From assembly GCA_965208605.1 (NCBI GenBank), contig OZ242345.1, forward strand, positions 186,001-250,000: a DNA stretch of 64,000 nucleotides. Direction: 5' to 3'. The DNA is from UBA9659 sp965208605 (GTDB taxonomy: Bacteria > Pseudomonadota > Gammaproteobacteria > Pseudomonadales > Azotimanducaceae). Position numbers and translations under genes: made by a program. Below, piece by piece: positions 39,001 through 39,434 of this stretch. The notes beneath the pieces were generated by a model. It ran no database searches. It saw only the letters and a list, made by a program, of their open reading frames with translations, and had not been told where the DNA came from. The stretch's first letter is position 1. The number at the start of each line of letters is the position of its first letter.

Positions 39001-39293
39001 AACTCTGGCAGCAGGGCTTGATAGATGAGGGCAGGGCGGGCTCTTCACAGGGTTCTTCTAACGAATATAGCCCAAGCCTGGATGTCCGCCTGGATTACGG
39101 CATGCACGCGTTCCGGGGCCCTGGCCTCATGACGCCCTATACTGAGTTGAGTCTTGGCGACAAGAACACCTACCGCCTGGGCTTGCAGTGGCAGCACAGC
39201 AAGTTGTTTGATCTGAAACTCGTCACCGAGCGCAAAGAAGGCACCACCACGGCTGACCACCGCATCTACCTAGAGGGCGAACTCGCTTTTTAG
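1..39293 (+). CDS. Giant multi-module surface protein with C-terminal autotransporter-type beta-barrel (5' end outside window)
   Basis: The frame is open from base 3 with module-like residues before the first possible start (GTG at 33), so the gene begins outside the window; more than 13,090 residues are present and the stop is at 39291-39293. The passenger is a chain of about 100-residue beta-sandwich modules. There are roughly 30 PKD-like units (NQPPVANAG...TVTITVTAP) and cadherin-like sandwiches ending TKTYTVTVTR (57-370, 1341-1640, 10204-10515, 32128-32415). Bacterial Ig-like units carry a TFSEAVTGL-type motif. Cadherin-type units (8720-9035, 34060-34370) are usually followed by a QVGQTLTAG module. 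HYR-like units lie near 4795-5010 and 33290-33500, DUF5011-like near 5015-5270 and 37615-37850. One Fn3 precedes a helical linker, an Ala-Ser repeat and a barrel ending in Phe. Asp-rich loops suggest calcium binding. I noticed no cysteine. No type I secretion genes follow. Family knowledge suggests an adhesin or matrix protein; the ligand is unknown. Confidence 0.93.
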   Translation, partial: KTLTSAETEVVTAAPASTDADLSALTIADNNGVAVVLDPIFDAASPDTLDYAASVDNEVTSVTVTPTTADDAASVTVAGTDTTSGDASVAIDLTAGEANAIAIVVTAEDGTTTKTYTVTVTRAAPPNQPPVANAGADQSVTTDATVTLSGSATDPDQASDSLTYLWTQTSGTPAVTLNAADTATAEFTAPDVATVLVFTLTVTDDAGISDTDTVTITVTAPLAFSAGPALTNNSLFASGDFAADGNTLTLTFSVNLPLANPPSVVFSGHDRFTDVYTPFATVTATKDVGDNNDYTAEYTVVAAEVDPQQDQVVGYDIGAMVAADNPDNTFDPVPADVDIQIDVRAPTASFGSLPALFVDRSAAVRLTIDDEGAHQSLTTSDVTATNAKDLALARVTGTDEYAVTFTPMAAGEVVITFNSTGRVTDSAGNVIAAATASGTAVLSADADLSSLTIVDNNSMAVVLDPIFDAAAPDIVDYAANVDNEVTSVTVTPTTADDAASVTVAGGEASAAINLTAGEATAIAIVVTAEDGSTTKTYTVTVTRGAPPNQPPVANAGADQSVTTGTEVTLTGTGSSDPDTDDALTYAWVHTSTDDAPPATDIPLTNADTATATFTAPDTAAVLVFTLTVTDDSGDSATNTNADTVTITVTAPLATGLTATFGGVSASSIGVGGFATLEFSEAVTGLDVDSFSGSTGVEVTSVAGLFSNIYIINLIPRAETFTLTLAANSVTITATSPATGPAEPVSVEGTATQPEVALVFTVDPELTSNNPAPGSSPGFATVGDMLTLAFSVNLPLASAPSVNIAGEAITATKGSGNDYSATWTVTEKVAGENDDALVVYSITRMLAFGSTTNRLALGNTDSAIRFDHTAPSVTAFDPIPDVRTIDDALETHTITFSEAVTDLAISDFTATGATITDVSGAGDTYTITFTPTGETFSLTLAAGSVADLAGLTGPATAVTASGTAAAATVNQPPVANAGDDQSVTTGTEVTLTGTASSDSDGTIQSYEWTHTSTDGDTPATVIPLTNADTATATFTAPATAAVLIFTLTVTDDSGDSATNTGEDTVTITVTAPLAISAGPALTSSNANVNFATDGDTLSLTFTVNVALESAPTVTIAGQTVTATHTGNDYTATYLVASAQVMGLDGEFVSYDIGAMAAAGVPANTLDPEATESAIRIDVTAPSVTTFITPDANGVFGVQQTHDITFSEPVTDSSGDALGIDDFTATGATITDVTSSDQTTYTIAFTPTAASFTLTLAADSVADLAGLTGPANDVTASGTAVLSADADLSSLTIVDNNSIAVVLDPIFDAASPDTVDYAASVDNEVTSVTVTPSTADDGASVTVAGTDTTSGTASGANNLNVGANAIAIVVTAADGSTTKTYTVTVTRGAPPNQPPVANAGADQSVTTGATVTLDGSGSSDPDTDDALTYAWVHTSTDDDTPATVIPLTNADTATATFTAPATATVLVFTLTVTDDSGDSATNTGEDTVTITVTAPLAISAGPALTSSNSGDYAIDGDTLTLTFSVNLPLASAPTVTIAGQDAAVTGTGNSYTATYLVVAADVADGALVAYDIDAMTAADNAANTLDPEAVTSGFQIDVTAPDITAPAAITLEATAALSTFGESNYGTATSTDGTITDNAPETFPLGDTTITWTATDAAGNEATAEQVVTVQDTTPPVIALNGAATVTLTLGDTYEDAGATATDNVDASVEVTTVITIGGTTVETVDTDIAGTYTITYSATDTANNAATPVTRTVIVQPVLALSAGPALTSNNPGVNFAADGDLLTLTFSVNLPLASAPTVTIAGQDATATEGTGNSYTATYSVVAAQVTDGALVSYDIGAMTAADNPANTLDPEAADVTIQIDITAPTATFTPDSLTGLLVDTAATITLNISDEGEHQSLALTDFTAVNAKDLSFAVVSGPSEHAVTFTPLAAGLVSVTFNNSGRVTDGAGNVIAAVTASGTALPPANQPPVAEAGDAQEVETGTEVTLSGSATDPDGDDNALTYAWTQTSGSPDVTLSDPTAASPTFTPDTAAVLIFTLTVTDDSGDSATNTHSDTVTITVTAPEPGPTASWQDRTDILNKGGLIVGVEQEDGVFINLSEMVEDLVGGDFSDSIGVRVNAQNPPHISGGFYRVAFTPTATSFTLTLNANSITGDNGKEGPAEPVSITGTAEPALAVTAHELTSSNAGDYAIDGDLLTLAFSVNLPLASDPTVSIAGQSATVTEGAGNSYTATWTVTEAVAAANDGNLVAYSITGLVSASSARNTHSLGDTDSAIRFDHTAPTVVTFITPDANGVIDVQQTHDITFSEPVTGLDSTTLATVVTTTGGVTVDSVTDTDGDQTIYAIAFTPTAASFTLTLVAGSVTDLAGLTGPANDVTASGTALPPANQPPVAEAGDAQEVETGVEVTLSGSATDPDTDDVLTYAWAHTSTDDAPPATVIPLTNADTATATFTAPATAAVLIFTLTVTDDSGDSATNTGEDTVTITVTAPVATGLTATFGGVSAPNVGVGGFTTLEFSEAVTGLDVDSFSGSRDVEITSVAGPVLDTIYQISIIPRAETFTLTLAANSVTITASSPATGPAEPVSVSGTATQPEVALVFTVDPELTSNNPAPGSSPGFATVGDILTLAFSVNLPLASAPSVNIAGEAITATKGSGNDYSATWTVTEMVAGENDDALVVYSITRMLAFGSTTNRLALGNTDSSIRFDHTAPSVVTFDPIPDVRTIDDATEMHTITFSEAVTDLEASDFTATGATITDVSGAGDTYTITFTPTETAFSLTLAADSVADLAGLTGPATAQTASGTAVPPANQPPVAEAGDAQDVTTGTVVTLDGSGSSDPDGDALTYSWTHTSTDGDTPATVIPLTNATTATATFTPDTAAVLVFTLTVTDDDADTPLSHSDTVTITVTAPPKPLIVGSGAVSHPENTETVTTFTATDAAGDPVSVTWELTGADVGLLSIDDSSGRLGFTNDPDFEDPLDADNDNDYQVTITATDSATDARSEPLEVTVTVINEDETGTIGAIIGSAQVGQTLTAGMVTDPDSPSTSVTVTNYQWQGDSTNIDGATSETYMPVVADLDKTIQVMVTYTDGHGPDKTLTSAETAAVIAAPASADANLSGLTIADNNGTTVVLDPIFDAATLTYTAEVANGVTSVTVTPTTNHAAATVTVAGGEASNPIALMVGINALDIVVTAEDTTTKTYTVTVTRAGNSAPDLSGNEASPMVAENTPITTAVTIYRATDVENNAITWALTGTDASFFTLDGTSGALTFNTSPDYETQSTYALTVTATDDGTPSETSTLEVTVTVTNEDEEGAIGAITGTAQVGQTLTAGMVTDPDSPSTSVIVTNYQWQSDSTNIDGATSATYTPAEADLDQTIQVMVTYTDGHGPGKTLTSAPTEAVIAAPASTDADLSSLTIADNNGVAVVLDPIFDAASPDTLDYTASVDNEVTSVTVTPTTADDAASLTVQSAAVARDATSEPINLTVGANEIRVVVTAEDGSTTKTYTVTITRAAPPNQPPVVNAGADQSVTTDATVTLSGSATDPDQASDSLTYLWTQTSGTPAVTLNAADTATAEFTAPDVATVLVFTLTVTDDAGISDTDTVTITVTAPLAFSAGPALTSNNSGVNFAADGNTLSLTFTVNLPLANPPSVVFSGHDRTTDVYTSFATVTAIKDVGDNNDYTAEYTVVAAAVAAQQDQVVGYDIGAMVAADNPDNTFDPAPADVDIQIDVRAPTASFGSLPALFVDRSAAVRLTIDDEGAHQSLTTADVMATNAKDLALARVTGTDEHEVTFTPVAAGEVVITFNSTGRVTDSAGNVIAAATASGTAVLSADADLSSLTLADNNGMAVVLEPIFDAASPDIVDYTASVDNEVTSVTVTPTTADAAASLTVQSAAVTSGTASVAIDLMVGANAIAIVVTAADGSTTKTYTVTVTRGAPPNQPPVANAGADQSVTTGTTVTLDGSGSSDPDGDALTYSWTHTSTDGDTPSPLITLTNPTTASPTFTPDTAAVLVFTLSVTDDSGDSATNTNADTVTITVTAPVANTAPVIAIENAAVDYAENGDTPVATYTATDAESDDDAITWSLTGTDSGLFTLDPASGVLTFNTPPNFEDRQDAGADNSYQVTVTATDDGVPSESSTLDVTVTVTNENEEGAITDIIGIAQVGQVLTAGEVTDPDGGVSVTQYVWQRTLSGVGSDNALIGPDSNTYMLVADDIGYTFRVFVNYNHLAPNGAFGNRVVESAPTEVVIAAPDTTAPTVITFADPVPNTVPARMVGIAGEHDITFSEAVTGLDETDFATSTGATVTAVSGSGDTYTITFTPSAETFTLTLAAGSVSDGAATPNTGPATAVSATGSAIPAPNQPPVARAGADRSVTIDASVTLDGSGSSDPENGALMYAWTQTSGTPAVTLNAADTATAEFTAPASATVLIFTLTVTDDSADSATNTDTDTVTITVTAPVATNQPPVADAGDAQEVDTGATVTLTGSATDPDTDDVLTYAWAHTSTDGDTPATPITLSGGTTATATFTAPDTAGTLIFTLTVTDDSGDSATNTGEDTVTITVTAPVATGLTAEFVDITGALIGEPAEVTITFSEGVTGLEQTDFSAVGATVTGLNAFEPTFYVVSFTPTAASFRLTLAANSVTIISSGEVGPAEPVSVEGTAEPAVVPLAFTAEPVLTSSNGNHATVGDILTLTFSVNQALGNTPEPDIAGAGRIPATKGDGNDYSATWTVTEEVARANDGALVFFSIGRMFAVGSVRNRLSVFVTDSDIRFDHPAPNVVTFDPIPDVRTIDDATEMHDITFSEPVTGLEASDFATSSGATVTDVSGSGDTYTITFTPTGETFSLTLAANSVADLAGLTGPANDVTASGTAVAATVNQPPVANAGDDQSVTTGATVTLTGVASSDSDGTIQSYEWVHTSTDDAPPATAIIVVDGETSTFTAPATAGVLIFTLTVTDASGDSATNTGEDTVTITVTAPVATNQPPVANAGDDQSVTTGTEVTLTGSATDPDTDDVLTYAWTHTSTDGGAPSPAITLSGADTATVTFTAPATAGVLVFTLTVTDDSGDSATNTGEDTVTITVTAPPKPLIVGSGAVSHPENTETVTTFTATDAAGDPVSVTWELTGADVGLLSIDDSSGRLGFTNDPDFEDPLDADNDNDYQVTITATDSATDARSEPLEVTVTVINEDETGTIGAIIGSAQVGQTLTAGAITDPDSPDPSRPVTVTGWQWQGDSTNIDGATSETYMPVVADIGKTIRVIVTYTDGHGLGKTLTSAPTDAVIAAQVINQPPTANAGVDQSVTTGATVTLTGSATDPDGDDDALTYAWTHTMIDGSAPTTPITLSGATTDTATFTAPATAAVLVFTLTVTDDSGDSATNTGEDTVTITVTAPLAISAGPALTSSNSNVNFATDGDTLSLTFTVNVALESAPTVTIAGQTVTATNTGNDYTATYLVVAAQVMGLDGEFVSYDIGAMTAADNAANTLDPDAVTSTIRIDVTAPSVTTFDPIPDVRTIDDATEMHDITFSEPVTGLEASDFATSSGATVTDVSGSGDTYTITFTPTETAFSLTLAAGSVADLAGLTGPATAATASGTAVAATVNQPPVAEAGDPQSVTTGTVVTLTGSATDPDGDDNALTYSWTQTSGTPNVTLSGADTATATFTAPATAAVLVFTLTVTDDDADAPLSHSDTVTITVTAPVATNQPPVADAGDAQEVNTGVEVTLTGSATDPDDNDDALTYLWTHTSTDDVAPATPITLSDATTATATFTAPDTAAVLVFTLTVTDDAATPASHADTVTITVTAPVATNQPPVAEAGDAQEVNTGATVTLTGSATDPDDNDDALTYSWVHTSTDGDTPATVIPLTNADTATATFTAPATATVLIFTLTVTDDSGDSATNTGEDTVTITVTAPVATNTAPTFDPLTTSSAEYNEGDSIAVATYRANDAEGNTITWALTGVDADFFTLAPESGVLTFKESPDYEAPTDRTDPANDTVVAGDNQYQLTVTATDNGTPPLSVSAPVTVMVINIDEEGVIGIITGLAQVGEQLTTGAVTDPDNVVAESIIYQWQDAGDSTNIDGATSATYTPAEADLDKTIRVMVTYTDGHGPGKTLTSAPTDAVIAAQVINQPPTANAGVDQSATFGATVTLTGSDSSDSDGTIQSYEWVHTSTDDAPPATAIIVADGETSTFTAPGAAAVLVFTLTVTDDDAATNTNTDTNTVTITVTEPADTTAPTVNFGTIAEGKVDVAQEHDITFSEAVTGLARGDFSGTGVAVTAVSGADNAYTLTLIPSATTFTLTLAAGSVIDAASNPNAAASVSGTALPGNQFPIANAGAAQDVTTGALVTLDGSGSSDPDGDALTYSWTHTSTDGDTPSPLITLTNPTTASPTFTPDTAAVLVFTLSVTDGTDASTGTVTITVTEPVATNQPPVAEAGDPQSVTTGATVTLTGSATDPDTDDVLTYAWTHTSTDGDTPATPIILSGATTASPTFTAPDTAAVLVFTLTVTDDSGDSATNTGEDTVTITVTAPLAISAGPALTSSNSNVNFATDGDTLSLTFTVNVALESAPTVTIAGQTVTATNTGNDYTATYLVVAAQVMGLEGTLVSYDIGAMAAAGVPANTLDPEATESAIRIDVSAPSVVTFDPIPDVRTIDDALETHTITFSEAVTDLEASDFATSSGATVTDVSGSGDTYTITFTPTGETFSLTLAADSVADLAGLTGPANDVSASGTAVAATVNQPPVANAGADQDVTTGVEVTLTGSATDPDDNDDALTYSWVHTSTDSGAPSPAITLSSATTATATFTAPDTAAVLVFTLTVTDDSGDSATNTGEDTVTITVTAPVNTAPVIVGSGTRSVAENTEAVATFTATDDEGNEIKWTLSGVDASQLSISSRGRLDFMNDPDYEAPLDAGRNNVYEVIITATETDGTGLTDTLAVTVTVTNVDETGSIAAIDGTPQVGLTLTAGAITDPDSPDPSRPVTVTGWRWQGDSTNIDGATSATYTPAEADLDKTIQVMVTYTDGHGPGKTLTSAETSAVIAAPVTVSADANLSGLTIADNNDIAVVLDPIFNAASPDTVDYTASVDNEVTSVTVTPTTADDAASVTVQSAAVARDATSEPINLTVGANAIAIVVTAEDGSTTKTYTVTVTRADNTAPDLSGNEASPMVAENTPITTIVATYSATDAENNTIAWTLAGTDAGQLSINAESGALTFNTSPDYESPQDTDADNEYQVTVTATDDGTPSETSTLEVTVTVTNADEEGTIGAITGTAQVGQTLTAGMVTDPDSPSSPVTVTAHLWQNTDGSDIAGVANTPTYTLTATEVGKTIEVVVTYTDGQGAGKTVTSAATQAVRAVLSTDANLSALVLSAGTLPAFVATTTAYNVGEVPNDVVSITVTPTTNHAAASVTVAFTEVTSGTPSAAIPLAVGANNIGITVTAEDGTSTKTYTVTITRAAPPPANADLSGVVFTPTPDSITPAFDSGVYAYTVNVASDVGSITITPTANDASASLTVDGMTVASGVASQSLTLTPGINAIDVVVSVGALTETYRFQIFRALLLSSNANLGSVTITDDNGMVSGLNEDITADTTSYTATVATDANEFTVTANPDDPSAAADVADSGEDSETVIFTGDLVSLGVVITAEDGTTKAYTVNVTRAADTTAPRVFFGTITEVGEIDEELEHDFTFSEAVTGLAITDFTVVGARITNIGGSGDAYTLAINPSANTFTITLNANSVTGLNDNDGPAADPVADRRVTGTATGTEANTAPTAEAGAAQSVTFGATVTLDGSATDPDGDALTYSWTQTSGTNVTLSNTAIAGPTFTAPATAAVLIFTLTVTDDAATPASHADTVTITVTAPVTTGLTAEFVDITDTLIGQSATVNLTFSEGVTGLEQTDFSTRGATITGLNAFQPTFYIVSFTPTAASFTLTLAANSVTIISSGAMGPAEPVSVQGTAEVVLEFTAAPELTSNNPVPGSNIGFATVGDTLSLTFTVNQALGNTPEPDIAGEPISATKGDGNDYSATWTVTEEVARANDGDLVFFSLGRLFAVGSVLNRLSVFVTDSDIRFDHTAPTVVTFDPIPDVRTIDNALEMHDITFSEPVTDSSGDALGIDDFTATGATITDVTSSDQTTYTITFTPTGETFSLTLAANSVADLAGLTGPANDVTASGTAAAATVNQPPVANAGADQDVTTGVEVTLTGTATDPDDNDDALTYSWVHTSTDSGAPSPAITLSSATTATATFTAPDTAAVLVFTLTVTDDSGDSATNTGEDTVTITVTAPVATNQPPVANAGADQDVTTGVEVTLTGSATDPDDNDDALTYSWVHTSTDSGAPSPAITLSSATTATATFTAPDTAAVLVFTLTVTDDSGDSATNTGEDTVTITVTAPVATNQPPVADAGDAQEVDTGATVTLTGSDSSDSDGTIQSYEWVHTSTDDAPPATAIIVADGETSTFTAPATAAVLVFTLTVTDDSGDSATNTGEDTVTITVTAPVATNQPPVANAGADQDVTTGVEVTLTGTATDPDDNDDALTYSWVHTSTDSGAPSPAITLSSATTATATFTAPDTAAVLVFTLTVTDDSGDSATNTGEDTVTITVTAPVATNQPPVANAGADQDVTTGVEVTLTGSATDPDDNDDALTYSWVHTSTDSGAPSPAITLSSATTATATFTAPDTAAVLVFTLTVTDDSGDSATNTNADTVTITVTAPLAISAGPALTSSNSNVNFATDGDTLSLTFTVNVALESAPTVTIAGQTVTATNTGNDYTATYLVASAQVMGLEGTLVSYDIGAMAAAGVPANTLDPEATDSAIRIDVTAPSVVTFDPIPDTVPTRMVGDTGQTHTITFSEPVTDSSGDALGIDDFTATGATITDVTSSDQTTYIITFTPTGETFSLTLVANAVSDLAGLTGPANDVTASGTAVAATVNQPPVAEAGDAQEVDTGATVTLTGTGSSDSDGTIQSYAWVHTSTDGDTPATVIPLTNADTATATFTAPATAAVLIFTLTVTDDDADAPLSHSDTVTITVTAPVATNQPPVAEAGDAQEVDTGVEVTLTGSATDPDDNDDALTYSWTHTSTDGDTPATVIPLTNADTDTATFTAPATAAVLIFTLTVTDDDAATNINTDTNTVTITVTAPVPTNTAPVATFGAFAAGIETGTQQMVRLNFDEAVTGLEASDFSGTGSINISLDDLDDSDATTYSIGFVPTATAFTLTLAANSVTDADGNGNAETSAPGTATQADRTTDSVAPFAEFYNIETGEPFFDGITEVGKVDEQQMVGLRFSEAVTGLARRDFRLSDAVANGARVIGGGVSGTGTTYTITFIPLATTFTLFLDANSVTDTSTNANQGPTSVVSVSGTATPPPPTELTAEFGAFSRVTTVGEKGGFAFLTFSEDVAGLDEGSFSGSAGLTIDRVHAFNATTYQIDITPTEETFTLTLAANSVTITSRDPDTGPAEPVSIVGTAGSRVVPLLAFTADGQPEFTNDGANPDYATDGDTLSLTFSVNQPLASDPTVTIAGQTVTAAKNVGDGNDYTATYTVVAAQVMGLDGTLVSYDIGAMAAFFEPANTLDPEATESAIRIDITAPSVTTFITPDANGVLDAQQTHDITFSEPVTGLDSTTLATVITTTGGVTVDSVTDTNSDQTTYTIAFTPTAAAFSLTLAANSVTDLAGHTGPASEVTVSGTATLVVTATFADITGAIIGQRSEVNLTFSEGVTGLEQTDFSTRGATVTGLDDFGDDFYTVSFTPTAASFRLTLAANSVIIISSGEVGPAESVFIDATAEELVLAFTADPELTSSNPGNFATVGDILTLTFSVNQALENVPMPDIAGAGRIPATKGDGNDYSATWTVTEAVASANDGALVFFSIGRMFAVGSVRNRLSVFVTDSDIRFDHTPPSPTFGALAAGVIGTAQDHDITFNEAITALTDTDFATSIGATVSSVALNTDPSAEPNTYTITFTPSATEFTITLAANAVSDLAGLTGPATAASVTGSATQPTATTADLSSLTTTAGALSPIFNVAVTNYNVGVLNGVTSTTITPTAVTGATLTVAGTAVTSGTPSGDIPLNVGANAIAIVVTAADGTTEKTYTVTVRRAPLPVTLTLVADTGSSLTDRITSNGQVEVTGLATNAIWRYTINGGSTFTPGTGTSFTLPEGDYTADADDEDIQVVQSVSGADSVPASLAAVTVDTTAPVITLENDTVAGNTGVVGTAYTDPGATAMDNVDTSVDVVLGGDTLDINTVAGTYLITYDATDTAGNGAVQVERTVTVVPVPLSMDADLSSLTISVGTLPTFNAATTSYAVNVDNDVTSVTLMPSTADAAASVTVAGTAVTSGATSGAITLDVGVNAIAIVVTAEDGTTMKTYTVTVTRAANTAPELSGNTSPSVAENTPITTAVATYTATDAESNIVTLALGGTDVSSFDLDATSGVLTFRALPDYETKSTYAVTVQATETDGDPSNLTGELAVTITVTNEEEEGAIGPITGAVQVGRKLTAGEVTDPDGSVVVTGHAWQDAVDDSAISGATDAATYTLVADDAGKTIQVVATYTDAFDDNEKSVTSAATVAVVAAAPPATPSLALARDTGRSRSDGITQNGQVNVAGLVPDATWRYSTNGGTDFTDGTDTSFTLPEGVYAAGVVQVVQTVSGTDSVAGILRAVTVDTTAPVITLENDTVAGNTGVVGTAYTDPGATAMDNVDTSVDVVLGGETLDINTAAGTYLITYDATDTAGNEAEQVTRTVTVNPVSTDANLSGLTITEGALSPPFDAATLSYAVSADNDVASVTLMPSTADAAASVTVAGTAVTSGATSGAITLDVGVNAIAIVVTAEDGTTMKTYTVTVTRAGNTAPVIAIENAAVDYAENGDTAVATYAATDTESNTITWGLTGTDAGLFTINPTSGALTFNSSPDYETQSTYAVTVQATETDGDPSNLTGELAVTITVTNVDEEGVIAAITGTAQVGQTLTAGMVTDPDGGVTGITYQWQGDSTNIDSATGMTYTLTATDEDKIIRVIATYTDAFGGGNKMVTSAATVAVVAAAPATPSLALAMDTGRSQSDGITQNGQVNVTGLVTDATWKYSTNSGTDFTDGTDTSFTLPPNRVYPANTVQVVQTVSGTDSAAGILRAVTVDTTAPDVIPPPNRTFEATGDMTRLSQSDYGIATSSDTTVIISHTPVRDFPLGATTIPWTATDRAGNAMTANQVVTIADRTAPVISLTGANPQIIEFGGSYTELNATATDAVDDNDELTRKIVIVATAVDTSRSGDYQVTYDVTDTAGNGAEQVTRTVTVTEPVANIAPVANAGADQSVAFGATVTLDGSGSSDPDGTIQSYAWTHTSTDGGAPATAITVANGETSTFTAPDTAAELVFTLTVTDDDGATNSDTVTITVTAPVADNTAPVIAIENAAVDYAENGDTAVATYTATDAESNAIAWEITGADAGLLSIGATSGLLTFNSSPDYETKSTYAVTVQATETDGDPSNLSGELAVTITVTNVDEDGAISAISGTAQVGETLTAGMVTDPDGGVTGITYQWQGDSTNIDSATGMTYTLTATDEGKTIRVIATYTDAFGGGNKMVTSAATGTVVAETAPAPPSIALALDTGALSDDGITQNGQVNVTGVVTDATWKYSTNSGGDFTEVTDSTVTSFTLDDGVYAAGTVQVVQTLLSVDSAAASLGAVTVDNTAPEITLNGAATITLTLGDTYTEQASATDNLDTNVMLAAGGDAVDTSTAGTYTVTYTAMDAAGNAATQVRRTVIVQPVLAFATGAAPALSSNGATADGVTYAKDGDTLTLTFTVNLPLASDPTVTIAGQSVTVTQGTGNSYTATYTVVAADVAGSDGVPAVYDIDAMTATGNPANRLDPDAVTSAIQIDVVAPTASFGPIAIGVVGMPQTVRLTFSEAVTGLAESDFGVAFIGVRVTEVTDTGDQTAYSVTFTPPAQSFHVILIPDTVTDAAGNLGPGRTESEAGSATPSPLLVADAGADQNAHPGTRVTLNGSARVPNVDVRVTYAWAHTMTDGAPPATPITLTEGNSSVPTFIAPAIVGTTLVFELTVTDDANPPASSTDTVTITVALDTTAPVLTFVRTDTSGGNRLSSASVLVNAGDTITVTLQSSERLDPASLTGAALFRYLDVTTGNSLVTTPVTDLVPTGNTNEYAVTYTVMPGDGVTGSFSLFVSGVMDIAGNEATETSFLLQMITIDTVPPTPTLNGPASISVTLGDDYTDQGVTLGIGSTLETVITDADGVVVAAVDTSMPGTYTYTYTATDQAGNTATVTRSVTVVEVPNQAPVADAGDAQRVDTGATVMLSGVASSDPESGVLTYAWTHTMTDGAAPATVITLTDADSATASFTAPASAGVLVFTLTVSDDGNPPATDTDTVTITVIVPDTTAPTVDLGTIALSLIGTEQTHDITFSEAVTGLMVDDFSTSTDVTVHSIADSGDQTTYTVTFTPSAAAFTLTLAANSVTDRAGNTGSASAVTGTGARLPQAPTNLVATAGDMTAQLTWEVPADDGGSAITGYEYRQAEGSAGDYAAATWTATTGSTRHTVTGLTSGGTYYFQVRALNLLGAGPASGEASAVLPDTVAPEITLIGASPLEVFQGSTFTDPGATASDDVDGALSASIAVGGDTVDTDTPGDYTITYDVSDAAGNAADTVTRIVRVVIPRDLARLNKVLLPEVARSMVDQHVGGIVQRLEQARLSNIAGSASSASFGGAGNLTDIVKAQGRALADDQFDMKRVLAGSAFVLPLNGAGASASASASASASASASGHQSQSQGVTLWGAGDYRSLEGTDGVDWDGDLFSLQLGLDAQLNARTIMGVAISKSQARLDYTDTSLGVSGDYDLNMTSVHPYLGWAAGGLDFWATVGYGRGELEISDDRASGEAIPSSDLSVRTYALGASGILRETGITRLGIKGEAMSSAVELDGNAQITAVTRDLSRLRMTLEASRTQALDSGAQFESSLEAGLRYDGGDGETGAGAELGASLRYASLGGGLVIKGKARALVGGKGEAKEWGLSGAISFQPSTNGRGLSFSLTPGYGVTNSGVQQLWQQGLIDEGRAGSSQGSSNEYSPSLDVRLDYGMHAFRGPGLMTPYTELSLGDKNTYRLGLQWQHSKLFDLKLVTERKEGTTTADHRIYLEGELAF
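371..1370 (+). repeat. Long segmental duplication, copy A (partner 10514-11507)
   Basis: About 1 kb covering a PKD-like unit, a SAGPAL-type beta module and an Ig-like unit (RAPTASFGSLPAL...) is repeated near 10514-11507 with only scattered substitutions and small indels. The longest divergent patch is around 690-725, where copy A has a different short loop. The flanking cadherin-like sandwiches are also similar, so the duplicated block may be longer. The copies lie about 10.1 kb apart in the same orientation and frame. Confidence 0.85.
8715..9088 (+). repeat. Exact 374-bp direct repeat, copy A (partner 15216-15589)
   Basis: Line-by-line comparison shows no difference between 8715-9088 and 15216-15589, a spacing of 6501 bp (a multiple of three, as needed in frame). 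The block encodes the cadherin-type module beginning PKPLIVGSGAVSHPENTETV and the start of the following QVGQTLTA module. Identity at all synonymous sites means a recent duplication or gene conversion. Confidence 0.92.
15216..15589 (+). repeat. Exact 374-bp direct repeat, copy B (partner 8715-9088)
   Basis: Second copy of the cadherin-type block, identical base for base to 8715-9088. The sequence diverges directly after the repeat: copy B runs into a VTDPDSP-like segment with GAITDPDSPDPSRP, copy A into GMVTDPDSPSTS. Confidence 0.92.
24462..26046 (+). repeat. Tandem block of five PKD-like units (321-bp period, one 312-bp unit)
   Basis: Unit starts are at 24462, 24783, 25104, 25416 and 25737. 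Units 1, 2, 4 and 5 are almost the same sequence (a few bases differ, for example GGCACTGCT versus GGCTCTGCT near base 75 of the unit) and encode 107 residues each. Unit 3 is the 104-residue variant with the DGTIQSYEW core. The same unit also occurs alone at 20160. This is the most homogenised stretch of the giant gene and the best candidate for copy-number variation by recombination. Confidence 0.92.
37329..37608 (+). other. Fibronectin type III-like domain at the end of the passenger
   Basis: Starts APTNLVATAGDMTAQLTW, then GGSAITGYEYR and TSGGTYYFQVRALNLLGAG, the hallmark Fn3 strand pattern (Pro-x-x-Leu, central Trp, Tyr-x-Phe-x-Val-x-Ala). It is the only clear Fn3 in the window's part of the protein. 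It sits just before the last DUF5011-like module and the membrane anchor, where it may act as a stalk. Confidence 0.8.
38121..38168 (+). repeat. (GCTTCT)8 hexanucleotide microsatellite encoding (Ala-Ser)8
   Basis: Eight perfect GCTTCT copies lie in frame between the helical linker (LARLNKVLLPEVARSMVDQH, from about 37864) and the beta-barrel. Because the unit is six bases, slippage changes linker length by two residues and never shifts the frame. Confidence 0.95.
38187..39293 (+). other. Autotransporter-type beta-barrel domain of the giant protein
   Basis: About 368 residues with alternating amphipathic strands and many aromatic or glycine girdle positions, opening GVTLWGAGDYRSLEG and ending with the chain terminus YLEGELAF. 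A terminal phenylalanine after alternating hydrophobic residues fits the BAM beta-signal. The length and the WGAGDYR-type start fit the C-terminal autotransporter family (type Va secretion). In intimin/invasin-type inverse autotransporters, which also carry Ig-like passengers, the barrel is N-terminal, so this arrangement is the classical orientation with an atypical passenger. Confidence 0.85.
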
Positions 39294-39377
39294 TGGACGG
39301 AGATAGCCTTTTAACGCCTGCTCCCCGGCGGCAAGGGCGGGGACCCAGAGCGGCGGCCTAATCCACCCCACGCCGTC

Positions 39378-39434
39378 ATTCTCGTCCCCCCAGTCATCAC
39401 AGCCGATGGCTGTGATGACTGGGGGGACGGGAAT
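39378..39434. terminator. 57-bp palindrome, 27-bp stem, downstream of the giant gene
   Basis: Arms 39378-39404 and 39408-39434 flank a GAT loop; pairing is continuous apart from one G-T wobble, and the inner 19 bp (CCCCCCAGTCATCACAGCC) are perfect. It lies 85 bp after the stop. There is no U-tract, so Rho-independent termination is only inferred; it may mainly be a repeat element that also blocks transcripts. A relative occurs at 47554-47619. Confidence 0.5.

Noticed and set aside
1..39293. RTX/LapA-type adhesin secreted by a type I system
   Set aside because: No GGxGxDxxx nonapeptide repeats were noticed and no HlyB/HlyD/TolC genes follow; the C terminus looks like a barrel instead.
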